Assembly: GCF_024158745.1 (NCBI RefSeq)
Contig: NZ_JAMZAW010000009.1
Coordinates: forward strand, 186,001 to 250,000
Length of the DNA: 64,000 bases
Direction of reading: 5' to 3'
Source of the DNA: Paenibacillus tyrphae
Lineage (GTDB): Bacteria; Bacillota; Bacilli; Paenibacillales; NBRC-103111
Part shown: positions 41,940 through 51,640 of the stretch, piece by piece
How positions within the stretch are numbered: position 1 is the first letter of the stretch
Layout of the letters: each line of letters opens with the position of its first letter
The notes under the pieces: generated by a model
Told to the model about the DNA's origin: nothing
The model's database searches: none
Seen by the model: the letters and a program-made list of their open reading frames with translations, nothing else
Program-made: the position numbers and the translations under genes

Positions 41940-43781
41940 ATGAAATCACTACGGACCTTACCGATCCCCCCGTTTTCCCATTGGAGCTTGCGCTCCAAAA
42001 CGCTGCTTATTTTTATGCTGCTCATTGCGATCCCTCTCAGCTTACAGGGGGGCATAACGTACTACGATTTTTCCACATCCGTCGAACGCCGTACGGCGGA
42101 TTACTCCGCGCAATTAGTCGGACAAATCAACCGCAATCTGGACCGGACCTTTATGGAGATGCAGCGGCTGTCGCTCATGCCCACCTATGACCCCGGGGTA
42201 CTTGGCATCCTGCGCAAATATAGGGACCCGGCCCTTGCCACCAATCAACGCCCTACGGTGGAGGAGCTGGAGAAAATGCTGCTGTACATCGCAGGGATGA
42301 CGTACAACCGTCCCGACATTCGGGGGATTCAGTTGTTCGCGGGAAGCGGTTACACGTTCTCGAACGTTGATGCAAGCGCGATCCGGTCGTTTACCGATGT
42401 GAAGCGGGAAGCGTGGTACGAACGGGTAAAGCAGGCGGACGGCGCATGGGTCGCTATTCCGAAGCACCGGCCCAGCTATTATTTTGATGACAGCGGACAA
42501 GATTATGTCTCGGTGGCCCGCTTGATCCGGGAGCCGAATACGAACGAGGGGCTCGGCGTGGTTAAAATCGATCTGAAAGAAGACGTTTTCCGGCAAATCG
42601 TCTCGAATGTTAAATTCGAGGAAAAGGGCGGTCTGCTCGTCGTAAACAGCCGCAGCGAGCTGTTCTTCCAGCAGGGTAGCGGCGGCCTGACTCCCGAAAT
42701 GATGGACGAGCTTCGCCATACGACCGCTCTGCCCCAAGCTTCCGATGTCCGTCATATGGACATTCGGGGCAAAACCTACCTCGCTATCGTTGATTATTCC
42801 GACTATTCCGATTTGAAGGTCATCAGCTACATTCCCGTCGAATCGCTGCTGAAAGAGACGAAAGACCTGCGTAATTTTACGTTCGGTATCGGGCTGTTCT
42901 GCCTGGTGTCCGCCGGGGCGCTAGCCACCTTTTTCTCCTACCGTCTGAGCCGGCCGCTAGCCGCCTTGAAGAATAAAATGCTCCGGGTCGAGCAGGGCAG
43001 CTTCAAGCAGAGCGTCAGGGTCGAGTCGAAGGACGAGATCGGCCAGCTCAGCCGCGGCTTCAACCGGATGGTCGAAGAGATCGACCGGCTCGTTCACGAG
43101 GTGTTCGTGATCGGACTTCGGGAGAAAGAAGCCGAGCTGGCTGTGCTGCAAAGCCAGATCAATCCGCATTTTATTTACAATACGCTGGAATCGATCAACA
43201 TGCTGGCGCTGAAGCGGCAGAACGACGATGTATCGGACATGGTATCCGCGCTCGGGCGGCTTTTGCGGTATACCGTCGGCCGGAACGAGCGACTCGTGCG
43301 GCTGCGCGAAGAGCTGGAATCGGCGGCTTCGTATGTGAAAATCCAGCAGCTGCGCTACGGGGAGCGGCTGAAGGTCATGTTCGACGTGGAGGAAGGCCTG
43401 TTCGGCCACGAGGTACCGAAGCTCTTGTTTCAACCGCTGGTGGAGAACGCGATTTATCACGGGATCGGCGACCGCGAAGAGGGCGGCACGATCTGGATCG
43501 AAGTCGTCCGCTTCGAAGAAGAGCTGCTGCTGACCGTACGGGACGACGGCAAAGGGATGTCGGAAGACGAACTGCGGCAGCTGCGTCAGTCGCTGGCCGC
43601 GCCGCCGCTCTCCGCCGCCGAAGCGGCAGGCGAGCATGGGCTCGCGCTGAATAATATCAACCAACGGCTCATGTTGATGTACGGGGAGCGGTACGGGCTG
43701 CATGTGGACGGAAGCCCGGGAGAAGGAACTGCGTTTACGATCACGATCCCCATAAGGGAAGAGGGAGAACACGATGATTAA
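41940..43781 (+). CDS. YesM-type sensor histidine kinase
   Basis: A 613-residue kinase with TM1 near 22-42, an extracytoplasmic dCache-like sensor (about 45-295), TM2 near 300-322, a HAMP domain, then His-kinase domain of the YesM class: QSQINPHFIYNTLESINML with the phospho-His, and HATPase with PLVENAIYHGIG and DDGKGMS. TTG 41934 is open but ATG 41940 is more natural. It overlaps the response-regulator gene by 8 bp and precedes a sugar-type ABC operon that it probably controls. Confidence 0.92.
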   Translation: MKSLRTLPIPPFSHWSLRSKTLLIFMLLIAIPLSLQGGITYYDFSTSVERRTADYSAQLVGQINRNLDRTFMEMQRLSLMPTYDPGVLGILRKYRDPALATNQRPTVEELEKMLLYIAGMTYNRPDIRGIQLFAGSGYTFSNVDASAIRSFTDVKREAWYERVKQADGAWVAIPKHRPSYYFDDSGQDYVSVARLIREPNTNEGLGVVKIDLKEDVFRQIVSNVKFEEKGGLLVVNSRSELFFQQGSGGLTPEMMDELRHTTALPQASDVRHMDIRGKTYLAIVDYSDYSDLKVISYIPVESLLKETKDLRNFTFGIGLFCLVSAGALATFFSYRLSRPLAALKNKMLRVEQGSFKQSVRVESKDEIGQLSRGFNRMVEEIDRLVHEVFVIGLREKEAELAVLQSQINPHFIYNTLESINMLALKRQNDDVSDMVSALGRLLRYTVGRNERLVRLREELESAASYVKIQQLRYGERLKVMFDVEEGLFGHEVPKLLFQPLVENAIYHGIGDREEGGTIWIEVVRFEEELLLTVRDDGKGMSEDELRQLRQSLAAPPLSAAEAAGEHGLALNNINQRLMLMYGERYGLHVDGSPGEGTAFTITIPIREEGEHDD

Positions 43782-44538
43782 AGTGCTTCTGGTCGAAGAT
43801 GAAGAAGTGATACGCAGTGGAATCCGAACGTTGATCGGTCAACTGTCTGGCGATTTTGTCGTGGTGAAGGAGGCCTCACACGGTCGGGAGGCGCTGGACT
43901 ATTTAAGCCGAAACGTCGCGGATGCGGTCATTACGGACATTCGGATGCGCGAGATGGACGGCTTGCAGTTGATCGGAAAAATCAGGGAACGGTACGAGGA
44001 CATGCCTCTGCTCATTATTAGCGGCTACAGCGATTTCGTTTACGCGCAGAAGGCGCTGCGGCATGGCGTGCTCGACTATCTTCTGAAGCCAATCGACCGG
44101 ACCGCGTTCGTCTCCGCGCTGGACAAAATCCGTCAGCTCCTGCTGAAGCGCGACGGCGTCAGCCAAGAGCCGGCGGGCGAAAGTCCGCAAGCGGAGCCGC
44201 AGACGGGCGGAGACGGCCGCCGGTTGATCCGCAAAGTCAAAGAGTATATCAACGGCCATCCCGAAGGCGATCTGAGGCTCCAGACGCTGGCCGACTACGT
44301 TCATCTGAATCCGGCTTATTTGAGCCAGTTGTTCAAGCAGGAGACAGGCATGAACTTGTCCGACTTCATTACGGAAGCGAGAATCAGCCGGGCGAAATAC
44401 CTGCTGACGCATACGGATCTTAAAATTTATGACGTGGCTCGGCTGTCCGGGTATCAAAGCCCCAAGCACTTCATGCTGGTGTTCAAGCAGCAGGTCGGGC
44501 GAACGCCGGGCTCTTTTCGCGACGAATCGGGCAGCTGA
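43774..44538 (+). CDS. YesN-type response regulator with AraC DNA-binding domain
   Basis: A 254-residue regulator. The receiver domain has VEDEEVIRSGIRTLI and AVITDIRMREMDGLQL (phospho-Asp) and the conserved Lys in LDYLLKPIDR. The C-terminal AraC double helix-turn-helix contains LADYVHLNPAYLSQLFKQE and VARLSGYQSPKHFMLVFKQQ. Partner of the preceding kinase. The target is most likely the downstream ABC operon. Confidence 0.93.
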   Translation: MIKVLLVEDEEVIRSGIRTLIGQLSGDFVVVKEASHGREALDYLSRNVADAVITDIRMREMDGLQLIGKIRERYEDMPLLIISGYSDFVYAQKALRHGVLDYLLKPIDRTAFVSALDKIRQLLLKRDGVSQEPAGESPQAEPQTGGDGRRLIRKVKEYINGHPEGDLRLQTLADYVHLNPAYLSQLFKQETGMNLSDFITEARISRAKYLLTHTDLKIYDVARLSGYQSPKHFMLVFKQQVGRTPGSFRDESGS

Positions 44539-44679
44539 GACTTTCGTATAGGCCGGACGGCTCCCGGACATCAGTTCCAAAAATAACGTACCAAATCTAA
44601 ACGACGCGTGATTTTTTCCCGATAACGCTTTCAATATAATGAAGCTAGCAATTGATCCATTACAAAACGGGGGGATACC

Positions 44680-45981
44680 ATGAAGAAGTTGCTGACGGGC
44701 ACGCTTGTTATGGCACTGGCGGCCGGTTCCGCGGGATGCGGCGGCGGAAAGCCGGAAGAGAAGGCGAACCCATCCGCCGGAGGGGGCGGCGACAAGCCGG
44801 TGGAGCTGAAATTCGTCACTTGGGGCAACCAGGCCCACCTGGAAGTGTATCAGAAGCTGGTCGACAAGTTCAGAGAGACCCATCCGAACATTACCGTCAA
44901 AATCGATTCGATCCCGTTCGCGGAATACCAGCAAAAGATGTCCGTGCTCGCGGCCGGCCGGGAGCTGCCGGATTTGGCATGGGTAGCGGAACGCATGGTG
45001 CCGCAGTTTATGCAGAACGGCATTCTCGAAGACGTCTCGGACATTACGAAGGACTCGGCTTTCAACAGCGGGGATTTCATCCCATCGACCCTGCAGCTGT
45101 TCCAAAAGGACGGCAAGCTGTACGGATTGCCGTTCTCTACGCCCCCCAGCGTCATGTTCTACAACAAGGACATGTTCGATAAGGCCGGACTTTCGTCGCC
45201 GAACGAGCTGGCGAAGCAGGGCAAATGGACGTGGGAGGAGTTCGCCAAATCCGCAAAGACGCTCTCAAGCGGTTCCGGCGCCAACAAGACGTACGGCGCC
45301 AACTTTTTCCGGGATTGGAAAACATGGATCATGCTTGCCTCGTATTCCTTGTCTTACGGCAGCGGGCCGTTCAGCGACGACATGAGCAAATTCACCTGGA
45401 GCGACCAGTACGGGGTACAAGCGCTGAAAATGCTGCAAACCATGATGTTTACCGACCAATCGCATCCGAAAGCGGGCGAGCAGGTCAGCTTTGAATCCGG
45501 CAAGATCGGCATGTTCTTCGATAACTACAGCTATGTCTCGAAAGCGCGTACAATCAAGGACTTCAAATGGAGTATCGCGCCGATGCCGTCGGGCTCCAAG
45601 GGAAGCGTGCCGATGATGGGACAGGCCGGATACGCGGTGTTCAAGGAAACCAAGCATCCGAAGGAAGCCAAGGAGCTGCTCAAATTTTTCGCAAGCCAGG
45701 AAGGCATACAGGCGACCGCGACCTTCTTCGTGCCGCCGCGCAAATCGGTGCTCGATTCCGATGCGTTCCTGAAGCAGCCGGGCAATCCGGACCCGGACAT
45801 CATCAAGCAAGCGGTGATCGACGAGATGCCGAAAGCGAAGGTGCAGCCGGGCCATATCCAATGGCAGAAGATCGACACGGAAATTTTGGCCGGCTTCGAT
45901 CAGTTGTTCGGCCAAGTGGCCGAGCCGGAAAAAATCTTGAAGTCGGTCGAAGAGAAAGTCAATCCTTTGCTGAAAAAATAA
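44680..45981 (+). CDS. sugar-type ABC transporter substrate-binding lipoprotein
   Basis: A 433-residue extracellular solute-binding protein (family 1). Its signal peptide ends in lipobox GSAGC (cysteine about 20), followed by a G/K/E-rich linker and LKFVTWGNQAHLEVYQKLVDK. MMGQAGYAVFKETKHPKEA is a typical C-lobe segment. The ligand is probably an oligosaccharide or polyol. GGGGGGA precedes the ATG, and TATAAT lies 40-45 bp upstream. It is the first gene after YesM/YesN. Confidence 0.92.
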   Translation: MKKLLTGTLVMALAAGSAGCGGGKPEEKANPSAGGGGDKPVELKFVTWGNQAHLEVYQKLVDKFRETHPNITVKIDSIPFAEYQQKMSVLAAGRELPDLAWVAERMVPQFMQNGILEDVSDITKDSAFNSGDFIPSTLQLFQKDGKLYGLPFSTPPSVMFYNKDMFDKAGLSSPNELAKQGKWTWEEFAKSAKTLSSGSGANKTYGANFFRDWKTWIMLASYSLSYGSGPFSDDMSKFTWSDQYGVQALKMLQTMMFTDQSHPKAGEQVSFESGKIGMFFDNYSYVSKARTIKDFKWSIAPMPSGSKGSVPMMGQAGYAVFKETKHPKEAKELLKFFASQEGIQATATFFVPPRKSVLDSDAFLKQPGNPDPDIIKQAVIDEMPKAKVQPGHIQWQKIDTEILAGFDQLFGQVAEPEKILKSVEEKVNPLLKK

Positions 45982-45995
45982 AAAGTGACTGACGT

Positions 45996-46021
45996 GCAAC
46001 GGTTCGGCAACGGACCGTTGC
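45996..46021 (+). other. intercistronic stem-loop
   Basis: GCAACGGT pairs with ACCGTTGC around a 10-nt loop, without a T tract. It lies between the binding-protein gene and the rest of the operon, where such hairpins often stabilise the upstream message. Confidence 0.6.
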
Positions 46022-46059
46022 TTCCTGAATGCGGCACACCAAAGAGAGGAGCCATGACG

Positions 46060-46746
46060 ATGAATCGCCTGCAAAATGCATGGAAACGCGACAAGCTGCA
46101 GCTGTTTGTCAGTCTGCCGTCGAACGATGAGGAGCTCGCCAAAGCGGCGATTGAAGAAGGAGCCGACGGCATCAAGGTGCATATGAACGTCAGCCACCGG
46201 GCCAGCGGCAACAGCTTCGGACCGCTCGCCGCTTACCGGGAAACGTTCGAGCGCATCCGCGGCATATTCGACGGGCCGCTGGGCATCGTCCCGGGAGGCT
46301 CGCTTCAGGATATTCGCCCGGAGGAAATTGAAGCCTTGTCGGACATCGGGTTCGATTTTTTCTCCATTTACGCCTTTCATATGCCGACCTTCCTGCTGCG
46401 CTTTCCCAAGCTGGCGCGCACGTTCGCCATCAACAGCGAGTTCGACCTGCGGCTGATCGAAGCGGCCGGACCGTTTCGGATCGACGCGCTGGAAGCATCG
46501 GTCATTCCAGGGGAAGAGTACGGGTCTCCGCTCAGCTTCGCCGACTTGTTGAAATACCGCTGGCTCGCGCAGCATTCGGGACTTCCGGTCATTGTGCCGT
46601 CCCAACGAAAAATCGTGCCGGAGGACGTCCCGTCGCTTGTGGATTGCGGCGTGAAGGCATTGCTCATCGGCGCGGTCGTTACCGGCAATCAAGCGGACGA
46701 GGTTCGCCGGGCTGTTGCGGGCTTCCGCGAGGCGATCGACCGGTAA
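46060..46746 (+). CDS. uncharacterised TIM-barrel protein in a sugar ABC operon
   Basis: About 228 residues. Alternating strands and helices fit a (beta/alpha)8 barrel: LQLFVSLPSNDEELAKAAIE, GADGIKVHMNV, GPLGIVPGGS, FDFFSIYAFHMP, then LPVIVPSQRKIVPEDVPSLV and GVKALLIGAVVTG. The last block resembles a phosphate-binding GxG strand. ATG 46060 is preferred, as AGGAG is eight bases upstream, while ATG 46054 is too close. I do not recognise the family. Its place between binding protein and permeases implies a role in processing the imported compound. Confidence 0.75.
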   Translation: MNRLQNAWKRDKLQLFVSLPSNDEELAKAAIEEGADGIKVHMNVSHRASGNSFGPLAAYRETFERIRGIFDGPLGIVPGGSLQDIRPEEIEALSDIGFDFFSIYAFHMPTFLLRFPKLARTFAINSEFDLRLIEAAGPFRIDALEASVIPGEEYGSPLSFADLLKYRWLAQHSGLPVIVPSQRKIVPEDVPSLVDCGVKALLIGAVVTGNQADEVRRAVAGFREAIDR

Positions 46747-46776
46747 CGAACGACACATACTTCTAGAAGAGGGGGA

Positions 46777-47700
46777 ATGGACATGGCAGCAATGCCCAGG
46801 CTTCAAGTCGCCCGTTCCGCCAGTCCGCTGGCCCGGGGAGCCAACTTAACCGGTTGGCTGTTCGTGGCGCCGATGGTGCTCGGTTTCGTCACTTTGCTTC
46901 TCATTCCGCTCGTTACTGCATTTTATATGAGTTTGACGGATTGGCCGCTGCTCGGCGAGGCCACCTTTACGGGCTTGGACAATTACCGCACGATTCTGAC
47001 GGACATCGAATTTTGGAAGGTACTCGGCAATACCGTTTATTTTGCAGCCGGTCTTGTTCCGCTCAACATCATATTGGCGCTGCTGCTGGCGGTGCCGCTG
47101 TCCAAGAGCCTGCCGGGAATGGGCATGTACCGGACCGTCATTTTCATTCCGGTCATGACTTCGCTTGTTGTATGGTCCATCGTGTGGAAATACATGTTCG
47201 CCACCGATTCGGGCTTTATCAACCAGCTGCTGCAGCTGATCGGCATCCAAGGTCCGGCGTGGCTCTATAATACGAAGCTGGCCATGCCTGCGGTCATCGT
47301 AACCAGCGTGCTCAAAAATGTCGGGCTCAATATGGTGCTGTTTATCGCTGCCTTGCAGCAGGTGCCCGTCCAGCTCTATGAGGCGGCCAGAATCGACGGC
47401 GCTAGCAAACCGGCAACGTTCTTTCGAGTAACGGTTCCGATGATTACCCCGACGATTTTTCTTACGGTCATGATGACGATCATCGGGTCGCTTAAAGTAT
47501 TTGGCCAAATTTACGTCATGACGCAGGGCGGACCGGCAGGTAGCACCAAGGTGCTCGTCTATTACATTTGGGAAAAAGCGTTCAAGCTGTTCGAGTTCGG
47601 TTACGCGTCCGCGCTGGCTTATGTGCTGTTCGTCATCATTTTGATTCTGACGATAATCCAATGGCAGATGAGAAAAAGGTGGGTTATTCATGAGAGCTGA
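46777..47700 (+). CDS. ABC sugar permease, MalF/UgpA type
   Basis: A 307-residue permease, six-helix type, starting after a basic cytoplasmic leader. The EAA loop is present as EAARIDGASKPATFFRVTVPMITP (EAAxxDGA). Pairs with the next gene product, whose start it overlaps by 11 bp. No ATPase gene is in the operon, so an MsmX-like shared ATPase is expected (known practice in Bacillales). Confidence 0.93.
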   Translation: MDMAAMPRLQVARSASPLARGANLTGWLFVAPMVLGFVTLLLIPLVTAFYMSLTDWPLLGEATFTGLDNYRTILTDIEFWKVLGNTVYFAAGLVPLNIILALLLAVPLSKSLPGMGMYRTVIFIPVMTSLVVWSIVWKYMFATDSGFINQLLQLIGIQGPAWLYNTKLAMPAVIVTSVLKNVGLNMVLFIAALQQVPVQLYEAARIDGASKPATFFRVTVPMITPTIFLTVMMTIIGSLKVFGQIYVMTQGGPAGSTKVLVYYIWEKAFKLFEFGYASALAYVLFVIILILTIIQWQMRKRWVIHES

Positions 47701-48547
47701 CTCCTTATCCGCAAAGAGCGGCGGGCGTCTTGGCCTGATGCTCCACTACGTCTTGTTGACCGTCATATCCGCCGTCATGATCGTCCCGTTCCTTTGGATG
47801 GTCTCGACTTCGCTGAAGGAACCGGCCAAAATCTTCGTCTTCCCGCCGGAGTTCATTCCCTCGCCGGTGCGCTGGGCGAATTATGCGGAAGTGCTACGAA
47901 CGATTCCGTTTCATCTGTTTTATTGGAACAGCGCTTATATCGCCGTCGTCGTGACGGCCGGTACGGCCTTTTTTGCCTCGCTGGCCGGCTATTCCTTCGC
48001 CCGCATTCCGTTCCGGGGACGCAATCTCGTGTTTTTGCTGCTGCTCAGCACGATGATGATTCCGAACGAAGTGACCGCGATTCCGATGTTTTTGTTCATG
48101 CGGGAAATCGGGTTCCTTAACACGCATTTGCCGCTGATCGTGCTGCCGATCTTCGGGGCGGGCGGGGTATTCGGCGTCTTTATTATGCGGCAATTTTTCC
48201 TCGGCATTCCGAAGGAGCTAGAGGAAGCGGCGATGATCGACGGCTGCTCGCGCCTACGGATTTATGCCAACATTATGCTGCCGCTCGCGAGGCCGGCGAT
48301 TGCCACTTTGGTTATTTTTACCTTTTTGACATGCTGGAACGATTTTTTCGATCCGCTTATTTTCATCAACGACCGGATGCTGATGACGCTGCCGCTCGCC
48401 TTGTCCTTGTTTACCGACGAGGCCGGGACCGCATGGCATCATCTGATGAGCGCTTCGGTGATGGCGACGCTGCCGCTGCTTATTGTGTTCTTTTTCGCGC
48501 AGAAGCAGTTTATTGAAGGCGTTGCGATGACGGGACTAAAAGAATAA
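47690..48547 (+). CDS. ABC sugar permease, MalG type
   Basis: A 285-residue permease with N-terminal helix VISAVMIVPFLWMVSTSLK, the typical MalG periplasmic loop FPPEFIPSPVRWANYAEVL, and the EAA loop EEAAMIDGCSRLRIYANIMLP. Overlap with the upstream permease gene suggests coupled translation. Confidence 0.93.
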   Translation: MRADSLSAKSGGRLGLMLHYVLLTVISAVMIVPFLWMVSTSLKEPAKIFVFPPEFIPSPVRWANYAEVLRTIPFHLFYWNSAYIAVVVTAGTAFFASLAGYSFARIPFRGRNLVFLLLLSTMMIPNEVTAIPMFLFMREIGFLNTHLPLIVLPIFGAGGVFGVFIMRQFFLGIPKELEEAAMIDGCSRLRIYANIMLPLARPAIATLVIFTFLTCWNDFFDPLIFINDRMLMTLPLALSLFTDEAGTAWHHLMSASVMATLPLLIVFFFAQKQFIEGVAMTGLKE

Positions 48548-48589
48548 AGCGGCGTTCGGTACAGAAAAGATGAAGGAGAGGGACGCAAA

Positions 48590-49930
48590 ATGAACCATAC
48601 GCTTGAAGCGGATGTCGTTGTCGTTGGCGGAGGCCCGGCCGGGATCGCCGCTGCCATTGCCGCGGGTCGTCAGGGCGCGAGTACCGTGCTGATCGAACGG
48701 TACGGATTTTTGGGCGGCATGTCTACGGCAGCCTCGGTCTACCCGTGGATGACGTTTCATACGGAGCAGGGCAAGCAAGTGATCAAGGGACTGGCGCAGG
48801 AAATCGTCGACCGGCTGATGGAGCGGGGCGGATCTCCGGGACATCTGCGCGACACGGTCGGATTCGTCTATTCGGTAACACCGTACCATCCGGAAATTTT
48901 CAAAGTACTCGCGGTGGATATGCTCCAGGAAGCAGGCGTGAAGCTGCTGGCCCACAGCTTTGCGGACGAGGTTCAAGTGGAAGGCGGCAAGATCCGTTCC
49001 GTATCGCTGTCCGGCAAATCGGGCCGGATCGATGTGCGCGGACGCATGTTCGTTGACACGTCAGGCGATGCCGACATCGCGCACTTGGCCGGAGCGCCGA
49101 CCCTGAAAGGCAGGGAGGAGGATCAGCGCACGCAGCCGATGACGATGAAATTCCGTATGCGTGGCGTCGACCTGGAAGCGGTCCGGCGGGCGATGATCGA
49201 GAATCCGGCTAACTTTTATCACAAAACGCCGTTTGCCGAGCTCGACCGCCTTCCGCTAACCGGCGTATCCGGTTTTTATGCCGAATGGAAGGCGGGGCAA
49301 GTCCCGATTAACCGCGATCAGGTGCTGTTCTTTACCGGACCGGCCGAGGACGAAGTGTTGGTGAATTGCACCCGGGTGCAGGGGTTGGACGGCACAAGCG
49401 TTGAGGATTTGACACTGGCAGAGGCCATCGGCCGCAAGCAAGTGCTCATGATGGCCGAGTTTTTGCAAAAGAGCATTCCCGGCTTCGCCAAAGCGTCCAT
49501 CTCATCGGTCGGCGCACAGATCGGCATCCGCGAGACACGGCGCATCGACGGGCTATACCGCTTGTCGATTGAAGACGTGCTCGAAGGTCGTCGTTTCGAC
49601 GACGCGATCGCCCGCAGCGGCTATCCGATCGATCTCCACGATCCGTCGGGGAAAGGCGTAACGTCCGCTTTTATTAAGGGCAGCGGCGCTTACGACATCC
49701 CGTACCGCAGCTTGATCGCGCAGGGACTGGATAACCTGCTTGCAGCCGGCCGGTGCATCTCGACGACGCATGAAGCGCTGGCGACGACGCGCCTGACCCC
49801 GAGCTGCATGGCCACCGGGGAGGCGGCCGGTACGGCGGCGGCGCTTGCCTGCACACTCGACGTGCCGGCCCGCGAGCTGGACGTGAAGCTGCTGCAAGAG
49901 CGGCTGCTCCGAGGAAACGCCGTGCTGTAA
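48590..49930 (+). CDS. FAD-dependent oxidoreductase (FAD_oxidored type)
   Basis: A 446-residue flavoprotein with N-terminal dinucleotide motif DVVVVGGGPAGIAAAIAAGR and LIERYGFLGGMST, plus FVDTSGDADIAHLAGAP and the C-terminal GRCISTTHEALATTRLTPSCM block typical of this group. Such enzymes are often found in sugar or polyol catabolic operons of Paenibacillus. The substrate is unknown. GAAGGAG precedes the ATG. It is the last gene of the operon before a terminator. Confidence 0.87.
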   Translation: MNHTLEADVVVVGGGPAGIAAAIAAGRQGASTVLIERYGFLGGMSTAASVYPWMTFHTEQGKQVIKGLAQEIVDRLMERGGSPGHLRDTVGFVYSVTPYHPEIFKVLAVDMLQEAGVKLLAHSFADEVQVEGGKIRSVSLSGKSGRIDVRGRMFVDTSGDADIAHLAGAPTLKGREEDQRTQPMTMKFRMRGVDLEAVRRAMIENPANFYHKTPFAELDRLPLTGVSGFYAEWKAGQVPINRDQVLFFTGPAEDEVLVNCTRVQGLDGTSVEDLTLAEAIGRKQVLMMAEFLQKSIPGFAKASISSVGAQIGIRETRRIDGLYRLSIEDVLEGRRFDDAIARSGYPIDLHDPSGKGVTSAFIKGSGAYDIPYRSLIAQGLDNLLAAGRCISTTHEALATTRLTPSCMATGEAAGTAAALACTLDVPARELDVKLLQERLLRGNAVL

Positions 49931-49961
49931 AGCCGGCCGGTATGGCGGATCTTCGTGTTTT

Positions 49962-50011
49962 TACCCCTTTGTCGAAGGCTTGAGAAAGCCTGCGGCCAAA
50001 GGTTTTTTTTT
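49962..50011 (+). terminator. terminator of the sugar ABC operon
   Basis: ACCCCTTTG and AGGCTT pair with AAGCCT and CAAAGGT, followed by eight Ts. Confidence 0.85.
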
Positions 50012-50185
50012 GTCATCGCGGAGTAGCGTAGGGTCTAATGCACGCACCCGATCCGGAAGCTGGCGGAGAGCCTCAGCGCGCTTCGGGTCGTTTGAAGGCT
50101 GCTGTACATTTCGTGCACATATTTTTCGAGGGACGAGGGATAATGACTCCTAGCTGACAAAAAGAAGAAGGAGTGAGCCCAACCC

Positions 50186-50965
50186 TTGAAACGTATCGCA
50201 ATCGCTACCATCCTGCTGGCCGGTCTGCTGGCAGCCGTCCCGGGCCAAGCGGCTGCCGCAGGGGACGGCGCCTATCATTTCGGGTTCAAGAAGAGCAAGA
50301 ACGGCAGCCGTCCCTCCATCGACGAAGAAGGCTTCAAGCCCATTGTGGAGAAGCACGGGGCTATTTTTCTAGGGGATACGACACAGAAGGAGCTGTATCT
50401 CACCTTCGATAACGGCTATGAGAACGGGTATACTGCCCGCGTGCTCGACGTGCTGAAGGAAAAGAAAGTCCCCGCGATCTTCTTCGTCACCGGGCATTAC
50501 ATCAAGGATCAGCCGGAGCTGCTGCGGCGCATGGCGGCCGAAGGCCATCTGATCGGCAACCATTCCTGGAGCCATCCCGACATGACCCAGATTTCGAGCG
50601 GGAAAATCAAGGACGAGCTGGAAAAGGTAAAAGCGGACGCAGCGCAAATTACCGGACGGCAGACGATGATTTACCTGCGCCCGCCGCGGGGGATCTTCAA
50701 CGACCGCAGCCTCGCGGTAAGCAAGGAGCTCGGGTACACGAGCGTGTTCTGGTCGGTTGCCTATAAGGACTGGGATACGAGGGCGCAGAAGGGGGCCGAC
50801 TACGCCTACAACCAAGTCATGGCCCAGCTTCACCCCGGAGCCGTTATTCTGCTGCACACGGTATCCAAGGACAATGCGGACGCGCTAGGAAGAATCATCG
50901 ACGGCGCCCGGCAGCAGGGCTACGAATTCAAGAGCCTGGACCAGCTGACGGTCAGGTCTTACTAG
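50186..50965 (+). CDS. pdaA: peptidoglycan N-acetylmuramic acid deacetylase (PdaA-like)
   Basis: A 259-residue exported polysaccharide deacetylase. Its signal peptide ends near AAAAG, then the NodB domain has ELYLTFDNGYENGYT (metal Asp-like site), IGNHSWSHPDMTQ (HxxxH zinc motif), LRPPRG and late LLHTVSKDNADAL. In the PdaA group the usual first Asp-Asp pair reads DNG, as here. PdaA makes muramic delta-lactam in spore cortex. TTG start at 50186 with AAGGAG some 12-14 bases upstream. Confidence 0.9.
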   Translation: MKRIAIATILLAGLLAAVPGQAAAAGDGAYHFGFKKSKNGSRPSIDEEGFKPIVEKHGAIFLGDTTQKELYLTFDNGYENGYTARVLDVLKEKKVPAIFFVTGHYIKDQPELLRRMAAEGHLIGNHSWSHPDMTQISSGKIKDELEKVKADAAQITGRQTMIYLRPPRGIFNDRSLAVSKELGYTSVFWSVAYKDWDTRAQKGADYAYNQVMAQLHPGAVILLHTVSKDNADALGRIIDGARQQGYEFKSLDQLTVRSY

Positions 50966-51141
50966 CGGAGACAGGCCGGCCGGTCGGCGGGACGGCCCAT
51001 ACCGTGCGGGGGCCGCTCCCGCCGCAGCAAGCGTCACGAATCCTGGAAATAGGGCTCGCGGCGCTTTTTCGCCGGTTGTACCCTCCCTATGCCATAATAT
51101 ATGATAGGATGGGACTTCTCTTTTAAGGGGGGAGAATAGCA

Positions 51142-51444
51142 TTGGACGATGTCATTATCTTTACTAATTTTAGGCCAATATATATTTTCTTTATCATTAT
51201 TCAAGCCATTTCATTGATCATGGCTATATCCCAGAAAAAACAATTTAAACCAATTAATGAAGTGGCAATATCGAGTATCTCATTTATTTGTTTAGTAGTA
51301 TCCGCTTATATGACGTATCAAATAGGTATTCTTTCTGATGAACTTGCAATCGGTGGCGATCCTGTTTCCTTTATTATGTTTATTGTAGTAGTGATAATGT
51401 CGATAGTTAATTTTCTTGTTATTTACCTTAATAAAAAAAATTAA
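51142..51444 (+). CDS. small three-helix membrane protein
   Basis: A 100-residue protein with three hydrophobic segments (about 12-32, 41-62 and 76-96) and a Lys/Asn tail. The TTG start follows AAGGGGGGAGAA. Base composition is far more AT-rich than the neighbours, hinting at acquisition or relaxed constraint. No family recognised. Confidence 0.6.
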   Translation: MDDVIIFTNFRPIYIFFIIIQAISLIMAISQKKQFKPINEVAISSISFICLVVSAYMTYQIGILSDELAIGGDPVSFIMFIVVVIMSIVNFLVIYLNKKN

Positions 51445-51640
51445 AAATTATATATTGCACTCGGCTCTTGATTCTGTTTAACCTCTTATTCGGAAAATGA
51501 CTATTTTTTGCTAATTAAAGGCATTTCAAATCGTTTTTACCGGCAAAAAATCCGAACAATCGCTTGCAGAATTACAAATTCTTATGTATTATTAAACTAC
51601 GTCGCATCACAAAAAGCCGGTTGCTCTTGAAGGTGAACGA

